DNA of 37,751 nucleotides from Akkermansia muciniphila (GTDB lineage: Bacteria; Verrucomicrobiota; Verrucomicrobiia; Limisphaerales; UBA9464). The translations under genes were made by a program, and so were the position numbers. The stretch covers positions 1-37,751 of the forward strand of contig CAMDJH010000026.1 in assembly GCA_945900455.1 (NCBI GenBank), in the 5' to 3' direction. The notes under the pieces were generated by a model, which was given only the letters and a program-made list of their open reading frames with translations, did no database searches and was not told the origin of the DNA. Of the stretch, positions 1 through 8,667 are shown one piece after another; position 1 is the stretch's first letter, and the number at the start of each line of letters is the position of its first letter.

Positions 1-134
1 CGAAACGGCTACTGGCAGCAGTTATTCCCACACGCGCAGTTCTCCGTCCAGCCTTCTGGCTGACCACAATCTCTTCGCAATCTCAGCGCATTTTTTATCT
101 CATCTTACTGTCACTCGAGAAAACCACCCTTTCC

Positions 135-1064
135 GTGAGATGCACCCAGGACGGCGGCTCCCACCTGATCGCACTGGACAAGCGCACCGGTGACGTCGTG
201 TGGCGCTTGGATCGGCCCGAGATGCGTCGCGGTTTCGGCACTCCCATTGTCTGGGAACACGGGGGCACCACCGATCTCGTCGTCCCCGGCACACTATGGC
301 TCAAAGGCCTGGATCCACGCTCCGGCTCGGAGCGTTGGCGGGTCAGTGGGCTTGCCCGCATTACCTGCACATCCCCGGTGGTGGGCGACGGGATTCTTTT
401 CACGGCGAGCTGGACCACCGGCGGCGACCGAAACACCGAACACATCGCGATGCCGAAATTCGACGAATTCCTCGCGGAACACGATCGGAACAAGGACGGA
501 AAGTTCAGCCTCGATGAACTCCCGCCTGGGGCCGCTAAGCAGCGCTTCAAGCACATGGATGGCGACCGCAGCGGCTTCATCGAACGGGCCGAATGGGAGT
601 CCATGGCCGACATCTTCGAGCGAGTGGAGAATCAGGCGTTCGCGGTTAAACCGGATGCTCAGGGCCTTGTGTCCGACGCCGGGGTGTTGTGGCGATTCAA
701 AAAGGGACTTCCGTACGTCGCATCGCCGCTATTCTACCGAGGGCGTTTCTACATGGTTAAGAACGGCGGGATGTTATCCTGCCTCGACCCCCTGACCGGC
801 AAACCGTTCTATCAGGAGGAACGCCTCGGCGCCATCGGCGACTATTACGCTAGCCTGCTCGCGGCCGATGGCCGCATCTACGCTACCTCGCAACGCGGGG
901 TCGTTACGGTGGTCAAGGCGGGTGACGTTTTCGAAGTTCTGTCTCGGAACGACCTTGGAGAGGTTACCCATGCGAGCCCGGTTCCGATCGGCGACACGTT
1001 GCTGGTGCGCACGGCGGACCACCTCGCTTCGTTCCGAGATAATTCGTCCCGGAGTTCAGAATGA
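135..1064 (+). CDS. PQQ-like beta-propeller protein with inserted EF-hands (5' end uncertain)
   Basis: Outer-membrane or periplasmic PQQ-like propeller protein of unknown substrate. Blade signatures are visible (SHLIALDKRTGDVVWR near residue 9, GLDPRSGSERWRVSG near 100, LSCLDPLTGKPF near 215). Between blades, about residues 125-175, lie two EF-hand loops, DRNKDGKFSLDE and DGDRSGFIERAE, which should bind calcium. This arrangement is common in Planctomycetes and Verrucomicrobia. The listed GTG start is only the first usable start: the frame stays open to base 3, but the upstream translation does not look like a propeller and there is no signal peptide, so the N-terminal blades are either outside the window, shifted in frame near 60-120, or lost. 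A full-length relative should have roughly another 100 residues. Function as a dehydrogenase is not supported; these proteins are usually structural or of unknown role. Confidence 0.7.
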   Translation: MRCTQDGGSHLIALDKRTGDVVWRLDRPEMRRGFGTPIVWEHGGTTDLVVPGTLWLKGLDPRSGSERWRVSGLARITCTSPVVGDGILFTASWTTGGDRNTEHIAMPKFDEFLAEHDRNKDGKFSLDELPPGAAKQRFKHMDGDRSGFIERAEWESMADIFERVENQAFAVKPDAQGLVSDAGVLWRFKKGLPYVASPLFYRGRFYMVKNGGMLSCLDPLTGKPFYQEERLGAIGDYYASLLAADGRIYATSQRGVVTVVKAGDVFEVLSRNDLGEVTHASPVPIGDTLLVRTADHLASFRDNSSRSSE

Positions 1065-1279
1065 TATCTAGCACCGGAAATTCGTCGCCCGTGATGAGTG
1101 TTGGAGTGTTGGCTCTCTAAAAAAAATATATCAATATTGTAATACTGTTCGGCATGATTTGTGCTTACAGAGCGTTTCACTTGCGTTCGTTGATTTTCTT
1201 TTCTGAAGCGGACGAATAGTCTCAAAATGTTGTTGTAACATGTTTATGATAATATATTTGTGAATACACTGTTTATTCC

Positions 1280-1693
1280 ATGATTAAGATTGAAGAATTT
1301 CCCGCTGAGTTGCTCGTTGCCAACATTGCCCGAGCCATAGAAGGTCCACTCGGATATGGGATCACTCTGCGCCTGGATCCGTTCTTTCTCGTTGACGACG
1401 TCGTTGAGCCGGTTATTCGCCTGAACCGCGCGTGTCTCCCGGTCGGTGGCGTGAAACGTTGGGTCAATCACACCTTTCAAGTTCCGGATAATGCCGAGGC
1501 GGGTGGGATTCGCGGGACGATCGAATTCGGATCGTGGAGCGCACCCGTTGTCTGCCACGAAATTGATTTCGGAGACCTCGCAGGTGAGGGGATCTCCGTA
1601 GAGCTGACACTGTCTTTGCTTTTGAGTGAACTCCGCAATCGCTTCGAGGACGTTCACATTCGCCTCCCGACGGTTTTCGTGGTTGATTCGTAA
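1280..1693 (+). CDS. hypothetical protein, 137 aa
   Basis: No family recognised. The product is acidic with alternating hydrophobic stretches (AELLVANIARAIEG, VELTLSLLLSELRN) and no signal peptide or membrane segment. It follows an AT-rich region (about 1110-1275) that could hold a promoter, has no obvious Shine-Dalgarno sequence before its ATG, and its stop lies 9 bases from the convergent mnmG stop. The minus strand is also open in the same codon register across the same bases (1244-1657, GTG start). I prefer the plus strand because its codons are richer in G at position 1 and its product has the more protein-like hydrophobic pattern, but the choice is not certain. Confidence 0.45.
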   Translation: MIKIEEFPAELLVANIARAIEGPLGYGITLRLDPFFLVDDVVEPVIRLNRACLPVGGVKRWVNHTFQVPDNAEAGGIRGTIEFGSWSAPVVCHEIDFGDLAGEGISVELTLSLLLSELRNRFEDVHIRLPTVFVVDS

Positions 1694-1702
1694 ATTCCGC
1701 CC

Positions 1703-3799
1703 TCAGAGACCACCGCAAGATCCTTTGTGAGCCGAGGGTTCGTCGATGTTCTCCTCGGAGGCACAACGGTTCGGTGCGATGTCCATTTCCGGTTGAACTG
1801 CGATGTTCATTGCAGCCTTCCCGCGCTTGAGATGCACCAGTAGCAAACTTATATCCGCGGGCGATACTCCCGAGATTCTCGATGCCTGACCGATTGTCCG
1901 CGGCTGACCGCTCGTCAGTTTAGCCCTGGCTTCCGTCCGGAGTCCCCGCACCGATGCGTAGTCCAGCCAGCTAGGTAGCTGTTTTTCCTCAAGCGTCTTG
2001 AACCGTTCGACATCAGCCTCCTGACGACGAATATAGCCTTCGTACTTGAGATAGATTTCCACCTGCTGAGTTACCTCGTCCGGGAGTGCTCGGTCTGAAT
2101 TTGGAAGCTGACGGTAACTCACTTCCGGCCTGCGTAGCAATTGAGCCAATGTATCCACCCCCTCTCGAGTCACCTCAAGCCTCATCAACTCGGCCTCAAT
2201 TCGATTTCGCTTTGCGACGAGACGTTGATGGCGGTTATCCGATAGCAACCCGATTCCATGGCCGATGTCGCTTAATCGAAGGTCCGCATTGTCCTGGCGA
2301 AGAAGAAGGCGATACTCGGCACGCGATGTGAACATCCGGTACGGCTCCACCGTGCCCTTAGTGATCAGGTCGTCAATCAGAACTCCGATGTAGGCCTGAT
2401 CCCGTCGGAGCACGACCGACTCCTTTCCTTGGACCCGACGGGCCGCATTGATCCCGGCCATAATCCCCTGCGCTCCCGCTTCCTCGTAGCCGGATGTCCC
2501 GTTTATTTGACCGGCGAGGAATAGATTGCGGCATACTTTTGCCTCCAGATTGGGGAGGAGCTGCGTTGGTGGGGCAAAGTCGTATTCAACCGCATACGCG
2601 GGCCGCATGATCTCGGCTTTTCCGCAGCCCTCAATACTGCGTACCATTTCCACCTGGACTTCAAACGGAAGGCAGGTGGAAAATCCATTCACGTAAATCT
2701 CGTCTGTCTGGATCCCCTCCGGCTCCAGAAAAATTTGATGCTTCTCCTTCTCCGCAAACCGCACGAACTTATCCTCAATCGATGGACAATACCGCGGCCC
2801 GACGCCTTCGATTACTCCGGAGTACATGGGGGATTTGTGAAGATTCGCCAAGACCAACTCCCGAGTTCGCTGCGAAGTGTAGGTAATGTAGCATGGAAGT
2901 TGTCCTCCGTTTTGAGCTAGAATCGACCCTGGAGGATAGCGAGACGTCGCTGTCGAGGCGGATTGTTCCACGTGGAACATTTGAGAAGTGGATTCGTAAA
3001 TGACATCCCTCCCGGAGCTCAATCCTGGATTGCAATCAGGCTTAGACGCAATCGGCGCTCTCGATTGTTCCACGTGGAACAATGCCTGATCCCAAAGTTC
3101 TTCCCGCCAGTAGCTAAAGTAAGGCACGGGTTCATCGCCCGCCTGGGTCTCAAATCCAGTGAAATCGATGGACTTCCGTACCAGCCGCGGCGGAGTCCCC
3201 GTCTTCAATCTTCCCAGCTCCAGCCCTATCTCCCTGAGTGATCCCGACAATCCCATAGCTGCGGCCTCACCGGCTCGACCTCCGGTCTGTTGATTAGCTC
3301 CTACATGCATCAAACCCCGCAGGAATGTTCCTGTCGTAATTACGACCGTCTCGGAATGGAATCGCACCTCCAACGATGTCTCCACCCCGTAAACTCGCCC
3401 ATCCTCATGGAGCAGTTTTATGGTTTGTCCCTGCTTGCAATCCAAGTTGGGCTGCCTCTCACAAACCCATTTCAACCGGAACTGGTATGCCTTTTTGTCA
3501 CACTGTGCCCTTGGCGCCCACACGGAAGGTCCCTTCTTCGTATTAAGCATTCGAAACTGCAAACCCGTCATATCCGTGGTCAAACCCATCTCTCCTCCTA
3601 GGGCATCAATCTCCCTCGCCAAATGCCCTTTTGCCAATCCACCGATGGCTGGATTGCACGACATCTGGCCAATTGTATCCAGGTTTATCGTTAATAATAA
3701 AGTTTGACACCCCATTCTCGCCGACGCCAAGGCTGCCTCCACTCCTGCATGGCCCGCTCCAACCACAATCACATCGTATCTTTTGGGGTAAATATACAT
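1703..3799 (-). CDS. mnmG: tRNA uridine-5-carboxymethylaminomethyl modification enzyme MnmG (GidA) with an insertion
   Basis: FAD-dependent enzyme that with MnmE installs the 5-carboxymethylaminomethyl group on U34 of certain tRNAs in the cytoplasm. The N-terminal FAD-binding motif GAGHAGVEAA (residues 14-23), SCNPAIGGLAKGHL (47-60), GRLKTGTPPR (196-205) and the PCYITYT segment with the conserved cysteine (C303) are present, followed by the helical C-terminal domain. The protein is 698 residues, longer than the usual 620-630. The excess is a roughly 58-residue insertion between FSY (228-230) and PCYIT (302-306), where E. coli MnmG has only about a dozen residues, plus a C-terminal tail of about 30 residues. 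The insertion encodes FHVEQS twice because it contains two parS palindromes. The start MYIYPKRYDVIVVG fits the family N-terminus. Confidence 0.97.
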   Translation of the reverse strand: MYIYPKRYDVIVVGAGHAGVEAALASARMGCQTLLLTINLDTIGQMSCNPAIGGLAKGHLAREIDALGGEMGLTTDMTGLQFRMLNTKKGPSVWAPRAQCDKKAYQFRLKWVCERQPNLDCKQGQTIKLLHEDGRVYGVETSLEVRFHSETVVITTGTFLRGLMHVGANQQTGGRAGEAAAMGLSGSLREIGLELGRLKTGTPPRLVRKSIDFTGFETQAGDEPVPYFSYWREELWDQALFHVEQSRAPIASKPDCNPGLSSGRDVIYESTSQMFHVEQSASTATSRYPPGSILAQNGGQLPCYITYTSQRTRELVLANLHKSPMYSGVIEGVGPRYCPSIEDKFVRFAEKEKHQIFLEPEGIQTDEIYVNGFSTCLPFEVQVEMVRSIEGCGKAEIMRPAYAVEYDFAPPTQLLPNLEAKVCRNLFLAGQINGTSGYEEAGAQGIMAGINAARRVQGKESVVLRRDQAYIGVLIDDLITKGTVEPYRMFTSRAEYRLLLRQDNADLRLSDIGHGIGLLSDNRHQRLVAKRNRIEAELMRLEVTREGVDTLAQLLRRPEVSYRQLPNSDRALPDEVTQQVEIYLKYEGYIRRQEADVERFKTLEEKQLPSWLDYASVRGLRTEARAKLTSGQPRTIGQASRISGVSPADISLLLVHLKRGKAAMNIAVQPEMDIAPNRCASEENIDEPSAHKGSCGGL
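2964..2979. promoter_or_regulatory. parS: parS centromere site (ParB-binding), copy 1
   Basis: The 16-base perfect palindrome TGTTCCACGTGGAACA matches the bacterial chromosomal parS consensus (TGTTNCACGTGAAACA type), the site where ParB loads for chromosome segregation. It lies inside the mnmG coding region, where it encodes part of MFHVEQS (about residues 274-279). Confidence 0.85.
3064..3083. promoter_or_regulatory. parS: parS centromere site (ParB-binding), copy 2
   Basis: Second identical 16-base palindrome (3066-3081), extended here to a perfect 20-base palindrome ATTGTTCCACGTGGAACAAT. It is centred 102 bp from copy 1, so both copies are read in the same frame of mnmG as FHVEQS. I saw no other match in the window. 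Confidence 0.85.
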
Positions 3800-3980
3800 G
3801 TCTATTTATGAATATTTCTAATACTTATATTGTGTAAGCTACTTTATTCCGTTGCCCCGATCCTACCTTCGTACCATCGCCACTGCTACCTTGCTCTTCT
3901 TCTCCGGTTCCTTGCGAGACTTTGGATCAGTTTCACCCATTTCTTCCTGCTTTCCTTTCCGTCTTCCTCATACTGCCTTT

Positions 3981-5120
3981 ATGGATCTCTCGCGTACGGC
4001 ATTCGGAACCTGGAACGGTGGCCGCTTCATGCACTACGGCCTCGCTCTCGACGACGACCACTGGATTGCCTTGGTACAACATGCTTACCACCAGGGCCTC
4101 CGCACATTCCTAACCGCCGATGTCTACGGCAGCGGTGAGGCCGACACCCTCCTCGGGATTGCCCTCGCCGGTTTCCCCCGAAACTCATACTGCCTGGTCG
4201 GGTCCATCGGTCACGATTTCTACTCCGCCAAACGAGATGGTTCGAAGGGGTTTCCTCGCTTCTCCAATCCTCAACTCCGTTCTCCTCCCGATTTCTCCGG
4301 ATACCTGCGCATGGCCACGGAACGGTCACTCGAACGCTGCCAGACAGACCGGTTCGATCTTCTTCTCCTGCACAATCCGGATCATTTAGGCTACTCCCAC
4401 GATGCGGTCTGGCTCGGAATGGATGCTCTGCGCCAGGCTAAACTCACCGATCGCCTGGGAATCGCCCCGGGGCCTGCCAACGGCTTCACACTCGATCTAC
4501 TCCTCGCTTTCGAACGCTTCGGCTCGCTGATCGATTGGGCCATGGTCATTCTTAATCCCTTCGAACCGTGGCCCACCTCGTTAATCCTTCCCGCGGCCCG
4601 TCATCACAATGTCCAATTGATTACTCGAGTCGTCGACTACGGGGGCCTCTTCCACGGGGACGTCCGTCCGGGCCATGTCTTCGGCCCCGCGGATCATCGA
4701 TCGTTCCGACCTCCCGGATGGGTCGAATCGGCCTGCAAAAAACTCGATCATCTCCGCCCCATCGCGGAACTTCACGATATCTCCCTCCTCCATCTCGCCT
4801 GTTCCTGGAACCTCCAACAATCTTCTGTCCAATGCGTTGTACCCACCTTAATCCAGGAAATCGGCGAAGGAACTCGCCCCATCGAATCCAAGGTTGATGA
4901 TCTCGCTTCGCTTCCGGCGTCGCCACTGACCCCGGCCGAACTTTCCTTAATCCATCGCGTTGGTGACAATCGAGGCTGCATGCATCTTAAAGGTGCCTCC
5001 CGTCTTCACACTTCCAATCCTGAGCCCGACAAATGGTCGCTCTCCCCCGATCTCGAAGCGATCGCCCGTCGCTGGCAAATTGATCCCGATCACGACCTCG
5101 CCTACTCTCACGATCCGTAG
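3981..5120 (+). CDS. aldo/keto reductase family protein with altered active site
   Basis: A 379-residue protein with the AKR TIM-barrel pattern: FGTWNGG near the start, FLTADVYGSGEAD (43-55), DRFDLLLLHNPD (123-134), and a long C-terminal part. Two of the four classical catalytic residues look absent: the Asp of the usual FDTA.YG motif is Leu44, and the usual Lys of the following strand (STKVG) reads LVGSIG (72-77). Tyr49 and His131 are kept. The substrate is unknown and ordinary NADPH-dependent carbonyl reduction is doubtful. The start is set at the ATG at 3981 because the family begins a few residues before the FGTW strand; the frame stays open upstream to 3852 but that part is unlike the family. 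It is divergent from mnmG, with an AT-rich gap of about 180 bases. Confidence 0.85.
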   Translation: MDLSRTAFGTWNGGRFMHYGLALDDDHWIALVQHAYHQGLRTFLTADVYGSGEADTLLGIALAGFPRNSYCLVGSIGHDFYSAKRDGSKGFPRFSNPQLRSPPDFSGYLRMATERSLERCQTDRFDLLLLHNPDHLGYSHDAVWLGMDALRQAKLTDRLGIAPGPANGFTLDLLLAFERFGSLIDWAMVILNPFEPWPTSLILPAARHHNVQLITRVVDYGGLFHGDVRPGHVFGPADHRSFRPPGWVESACKKLDHLRPIAELHDISLLHLACSWNLQQSSVQCVVPTLIQEIGEGTRPIESKVDDLASLPASPLTPAELSLIHRVGDNRGCMHLKGASRLHTSNPEPDKWSLSPDLEAIARRWQIDPDHDLAYSHDP

Positions 5121-5222
5121 CCCACCGGTTTCGCTCTTCGTCGCTGCCCTCGAATCAGCTTGTCGAGCCTCACTTCCTGGGAGCCAACACCCGTTGGTTG
5201 CTGTCTCCCCCATTCTCGGACC

Positions 5223-5483
5223 TCAGCTCCCTCCTGCTCCGTTCCGGCTTGGGTCGTTCTCCGTAAGCATGCCCTCCAAAAAAAGGCGCGCCTTCTGGTA
5301 ACTCTTCTTCTGTAAATAGTGCCGGAGATCCGGTGACGTCCCGCTCGGTAATGCTCTACTTAGCTCCTCCAGTTCTTCGAAGAGCCCCATCAAATCCGGC
5401 TTTGTTCCCTCCCGGCTCATACCACCCACAGCCGCCTCCAACTCGGATAGTTTCCGATATAGTTTTGCTTCATTCTCCGTCAT
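5223..5483 (-). CDS. small hypothetical protein, 86 aa
   Basis: No family recognised. The product is helical and charge-rich (KLYRKLSELEAAVGG near the N-terminus, LFEELEELSRAL in the middle) and ends with a basic segment YLQKKSYQKARLFLEG. It has no signal peptide and is probably a cytoplasmic, perhaps coiled-coil, small protein. A purine-rich GAAGGG lies just before the ATG. It sits between two plus-strand genes (the AKR and argH) in opposite orientation. Confidence 0.6.
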   Translation of the reverse strand: MTENEAKLYRKLSELEAAVGGMSREGTKPDLMGLFEELEELSRALPSGTSPDLRHYLQKKSYQKARLFLEGMLTENDPSRNGAGGS

Positions 5484-5592
5484 CCCTTCACCCTACACCG
5501 CGTGCCGGGTGCCTGCAGCTCTAATCCTTCGGATCACCCCGCGCTCTGACATTGCCCGTCTTCCGAATTCCTGTCATTCCTTTGCTCCATAC

Positions 5593-7008
5593 ATGACTAG
5601 GAAGTCCAATTCATCGCGCGCTCCCGTCTCCCGCTCCGGACGCTTTGCCGCCGATCCGTCAGCCGAGGTTGCCGCGTTCTCCGAATCCATCTCCTTCGAC
5701 TGGCGACTGTGGCGGCACGATATCCTCGGTTCCTGCGCCCATGCTCGTATGCTGGCAAAAATTGGGATCCTGTCCCGGAGGGAATGCGCTGCCATCGTTC
5801 GCGGCTTGCAGCTCATTGCGCGCGAAATTGCCGCCGGCCGGTTCCAATGGAAATCCGAACTCGAAGATGTTCATATGAACATTGAGGCTGAGCTCACCCG
5901 GCGGGTCCCGGCGGGTGCCAAGCTCCACACCGGCCGTTCCCGCAATGATCAGGTCGCTCTCGATGTACGACTCTGGTTGCGCGATGAGATATCCGCTCTC
6001 GTCGTCGAAATTCAACAACTTCAGCGCAGTCTCGTCTCGCTCGCTTCGCGTTACCCCTCTGTTCTAATCCCGGGCTATACCCATCTTCAACGTGCCCAGC
6101 CAGTCTTCTTCGCCCATCACCTCTTGGCCTACGTTGAAATGCTCCAGCGCGATTGTGAGCGATTGGCCGACTGCCTCGGTCGCGTCAATATTTGCCCTCT
6201 CGGCAGTGGTGCTATCGCCGGATCGACTTTACCTCTCGATCGCGAGGAAGTGGCCCGATTGCTTGGTTTCGTTGATTCCCGTGGCAGGCCTCGCCTGACA
6301 CAGAATTCAATGGACGCCGTCAGCGACCGGGATTTTGTCGTTGAATTCGCCGCTGCTGCCGCCCTGATTGCCGTTCACCTTAGCCGCCTCTCCGAGGATA
6401 TTATACTTTGGGCCTCGACCGAGTTTTCATTTATTTCGATCGCAGATTCCTATACCACCGGATCGTCGCTCATGCCGCAAAAGAAGAATCCCGACATTGC
6501 GGAATTGACCCGCGGTAAATCAAGCCGCGTCATCGGTAATCTTGTTTCTCTCCTGACTCTCCTCAAGGGTCTCCCAATGACCTATAACCGTGACCTGCAA
6601 GAGGATAAGGAAAGATTGTTTGATTCCGCGGATACCGTCCGTTCCTGCTTGCGCCTGATGTCCGCGATGTTGGATCACTCGGCCGTACAAGTCGCCCGCT
6701 GCCGAGGGGCTGCTTCCGACCCCCTGCTCTTAGCCACCGATCTCGCCGATTACCTCGTCGGAAAAGGGATGCCCTTCCGCAACGCCCATCACGCCGTCGG
6801 CGCCGTGGTCGCACTGGCTGAGAAAAAGCATCAGCCGCTCAATCGTGTCAGCCTGCAAGAGTTCCAATCTGTTTCTTCCTTCTTTTCAAAGGATGTTCAC
6901 CAGGTTTTCGATCTCGATCGGGCGATGCTTCGTCGCACGGCTATCGGTTCGCCCGGAACCCGGGAAGTCCTTGCTCGACTTCGCTATTGGGATCGAGCCC
7001 TGAGATGA
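5593..7008 (+). CDS. argH: argininosuccinate lyase
   Basis: Last step of arginine synthesis: cleaves argininosuccinate to arginine and fumarate, as a cytoplasmic homotetramer. The 471-residue product carries the fumarase/aspartase superfamily blocks: EDVHMNIE, TGRSRNDQVALD, PGYTHLQRAQP with the catalytic His, and the signature GSSLMPQKKNPD with the catalytic Ser, followed by TYNRDLQEDKE. The ATG at 5593 is chosen because the conserved region begins shortly after it with GRFAADP (usual GRF..); the frame extends upstream to 5509 with unrelated sequence. No other arginine gene is adjacent. It converges on dacB with a 62-base gap containing a hairpin at 7012-7035. Confidence 0.96.
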   Translation: MTRKSNSSRAPVSRSGRFAADPSAEVAAFSESISFDWRLWRHDILGSCAHARMLAKIGILSRRECAAIVRGLQLIAREIAAGRFQWKSELEDVHMNIEAELTRRVPAGAKLHTGRSRNDQVALDVRLWLRDEISALVVEIQQLQRSLVSLASRYPSVLIPGYTHLQRAQPVFFAHHLLAYVEMLQRDCERLADCLGRVNICPLGSGAIAGSTLPLDREEVARLLGFVDSRGRPRLTQNSMDAVSDRDFVVEFAAAAALIAVHLSRLSEDIILWASTEFSFISIADSYTTGSSLMPQKKNPDIAELTRGKSSRVIGNLVSLLTLLKGLPMTYNRDLQEDKERLFDSADTVRSCLRLMSAMLDHSAVQVARCRGAASDPLLLATDLADYLVGKGMPFRNAHHAVGAVVALAEKKHQPLNRVSLQEFQSVSSFFSKDVHQVFDLDRAMLRRTAIGSPGTREVLARLRYWDRALR

Positions 7009-7011
7009 GAA

Positions 7012-7035
7012 GGCTCCAACCGTCGGTTCCGAGCC
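7012..7035. terminator. hairpin between convergent argH and dacB
   Basis: GGCTC at 7012-7016 pairs with GAGCC at 7031-7035, enclosing a second small stem AACC-GTC-GGTT. There is no T-run after it on either strand, so its action as a terminator is only suggested by its place between two convergent stops. Confidence 0.3.
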
Positions 7036-7070
7036 GGAAAATACTATAATACTATTGACCGACCCCTCTT

Positions 7071-8579
7071 CTAATGAATTATTTCCTCGGCGATCGTGTC
7101 GATTTCTAAATTGGCGTCTGCGGAGGTTCCGGGGTAGCCATTTACAAGAATCGAGAAGGCCACCCTCTCTCCAGCCGCGTTCGTTCCGTATCCTGAACAC
7201 GCGCTGACGTTCCTCAGGGTTCCCGTCTTTGCCCGGATGTTTCGCTCCGCCCTCCCTCCCTTCATTCGGTTCTTCAGAGTTCCCTCTTCGCCCGCCTCAG
7301 GAAGTGCCTCCCGCCACGCCTTCGCCCAGCGGTTTTGGTCCATGTAACGGAGCAACTGTACAACCGCCGATGGACTTAAGTAGTTTTCCCTCGAAAGCCC
7401 TGCCCCTTCCGTGATCCGCACCTCGTTGGTCCCTACCCCTGCGCTCAACAGGAATTCGTACACCACCCGCCGGCCGGATTCCTCGGTGGTTTCTGCCCTC
7501 GGCCACCCTTTTTCTGAATCACTCGGATTCTGATCGGCCTCCGCGCCCATCATGAGCAGAAGCAATTGAGCGTGAAGATTGTTGGAGTCTTTCTGGACCT
7601 TCTTGATCAACTCTCCCAACGCTTCCGAATATTGGGCTACCACCTCCTTCCTGTCCGAGCTCATCAGCGCCTCCCTTCTTCCCCGACCCCTCTCCAAGTC
7701 AATCCGTACCCCCTTCCGGATCAATGCCCGTCGCAGCGACTCCAAAAAATACCCGGTTGCGTCCGGTACGGATACTTCTACCACCGCTTCGCCTCTTTCC
7801 GGAATTGTCCCCGTTAACGTTAGTAACTTCTCTCCCGGCCGCCTTTCTGCCAGAATCGAGGCGGTTTCGCCTGGTCGGCCCGTCTGAACTCGGTTCTCGA
7901 TATCGAACAAGCTTGGCGCGATCCCTTCCTCCACCACCGCCCACTCCCCTTCCGATTTGCCTCCTCGGATCCTCAGTTCCACATAGTTGTCATTAAGATT
8001 CAGAACGCCGGCGGGTGCTCCATACCGAGTTTGGAGATCCTCCCACGCCACCCCTCTCCCATAATGGGATCCCCGAAAATAGCTCTCATCGGCTCGCAAC
8101 CCTCCTCGGATCCTCCGGATTCCCAGTTTCTCGATTTCCCGTGCCAGCTGCTCCATCCTCGTGCCATTTAACCCCTGCTCGGTATCCGAAAATGATGGAT
8201 CTCCATGCCCCACAACGATCAGTCCTCCATCCAACTCCCCACCGCGGTGCACTCTTCCTCCCGTCTGCAAGCTGGTTTTTATCCGGTAATCGGCCCCCAA
8301 ACGATTCAAGGCGGCGGCCACCACCACCAATTTCATGTTCGAAGCCGGCGTGAAAAGACGGTGCTCATTGGTGGCGAATAGGACACTTCCATTCGACAAC
8401 TGCCGCACCTCAATCCCCCAGTTTGCCTCTCGCCCTTTTCCCCCCTTCAAGCGATCCTCAATCCTTCCGCCGAGATCTCGCTGATCGCCCGCTCTCCCTG
8501 CCAACAACAGCAGCCAGAACAGTGCCATTACCCCCAGTTCAACGGTCCTTTGATGGGTCCTCTGACCGGGTGATTTCAT
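7071..8579 (-). CDS. dacB: D-alanyl-D-alanine carboxypeptidase/endopeptidase (PBP4 type, S13)
   Basis: Penicillin-binding protein of the S13 (PBP4/DacB) family that trims peptidoglycan peptides and cuts D-Ala cross-links in the periplasm. Residues 17-31 form a hydrophobic signal segment (VMALFWLLLLAGRAG). The serine nucleophile motif S-N-M-K is at 80-83 (FTPASNMKLVV), the second motif S-N-N lies in KDSNNLHAQL, and the third is KTG in RAKTGTLRNVSA near residue 450. Between the first two motifs is the long insert typical of this family. Length 502 is normal. It is divergent from the TPR gene to its right. Confidence 0.93.
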   Translation of the reverse strand: MKSPGQRTHQRTVELGVMALFWLLLLAGRAGDQRDLGGRIEDRLKGGKGREANWGIEVRQLSNGSVLFATNEHRLFTPASNMKLVVVAAALNRLGADYRIKTSLQTGGRVHRGGELDGGLIVVGHGDPSFSDTEQGLNGTRMEQLAREIEKLGIRRIRGGLRADESYFRGSHYGRGVAWEDLQTRYGAPAGVLNLNDNYVELRIRGGKSEGEWAVVEEGIAPSLFDIENRVQTGRPGETASILAERRPGEKLLTLTGTIPERGEAVVEVSVPDATGYFLESLRRALIRKGVRIDLERGRGRREALMSSDRKEVVAQYSEALGELIKKVQKDSNNLHAQLLLLMMGAEADQNPSDSEKGWPRAETTEESGRRVVYEFLLSAGVGTNEVRITEGAGLSRENYLSPSAVVQLLRYMDQNRWAKAWREALPEAGEEGTLKNRMKGGRAERNIRAKTGTLRNVSACSGYGTNAAGERVAFSILVNGYPGTSADANLEIDTIAEEIIH

Positions 8580-8667
8580 CGTGCGGTGGGTCGAATTCTC
8601 GCCGGGTTCATGTTCAACCCGACGCTAACCATTCTCCTGCCGGCGCCGCCTCGGGTTCAAATCCTTT

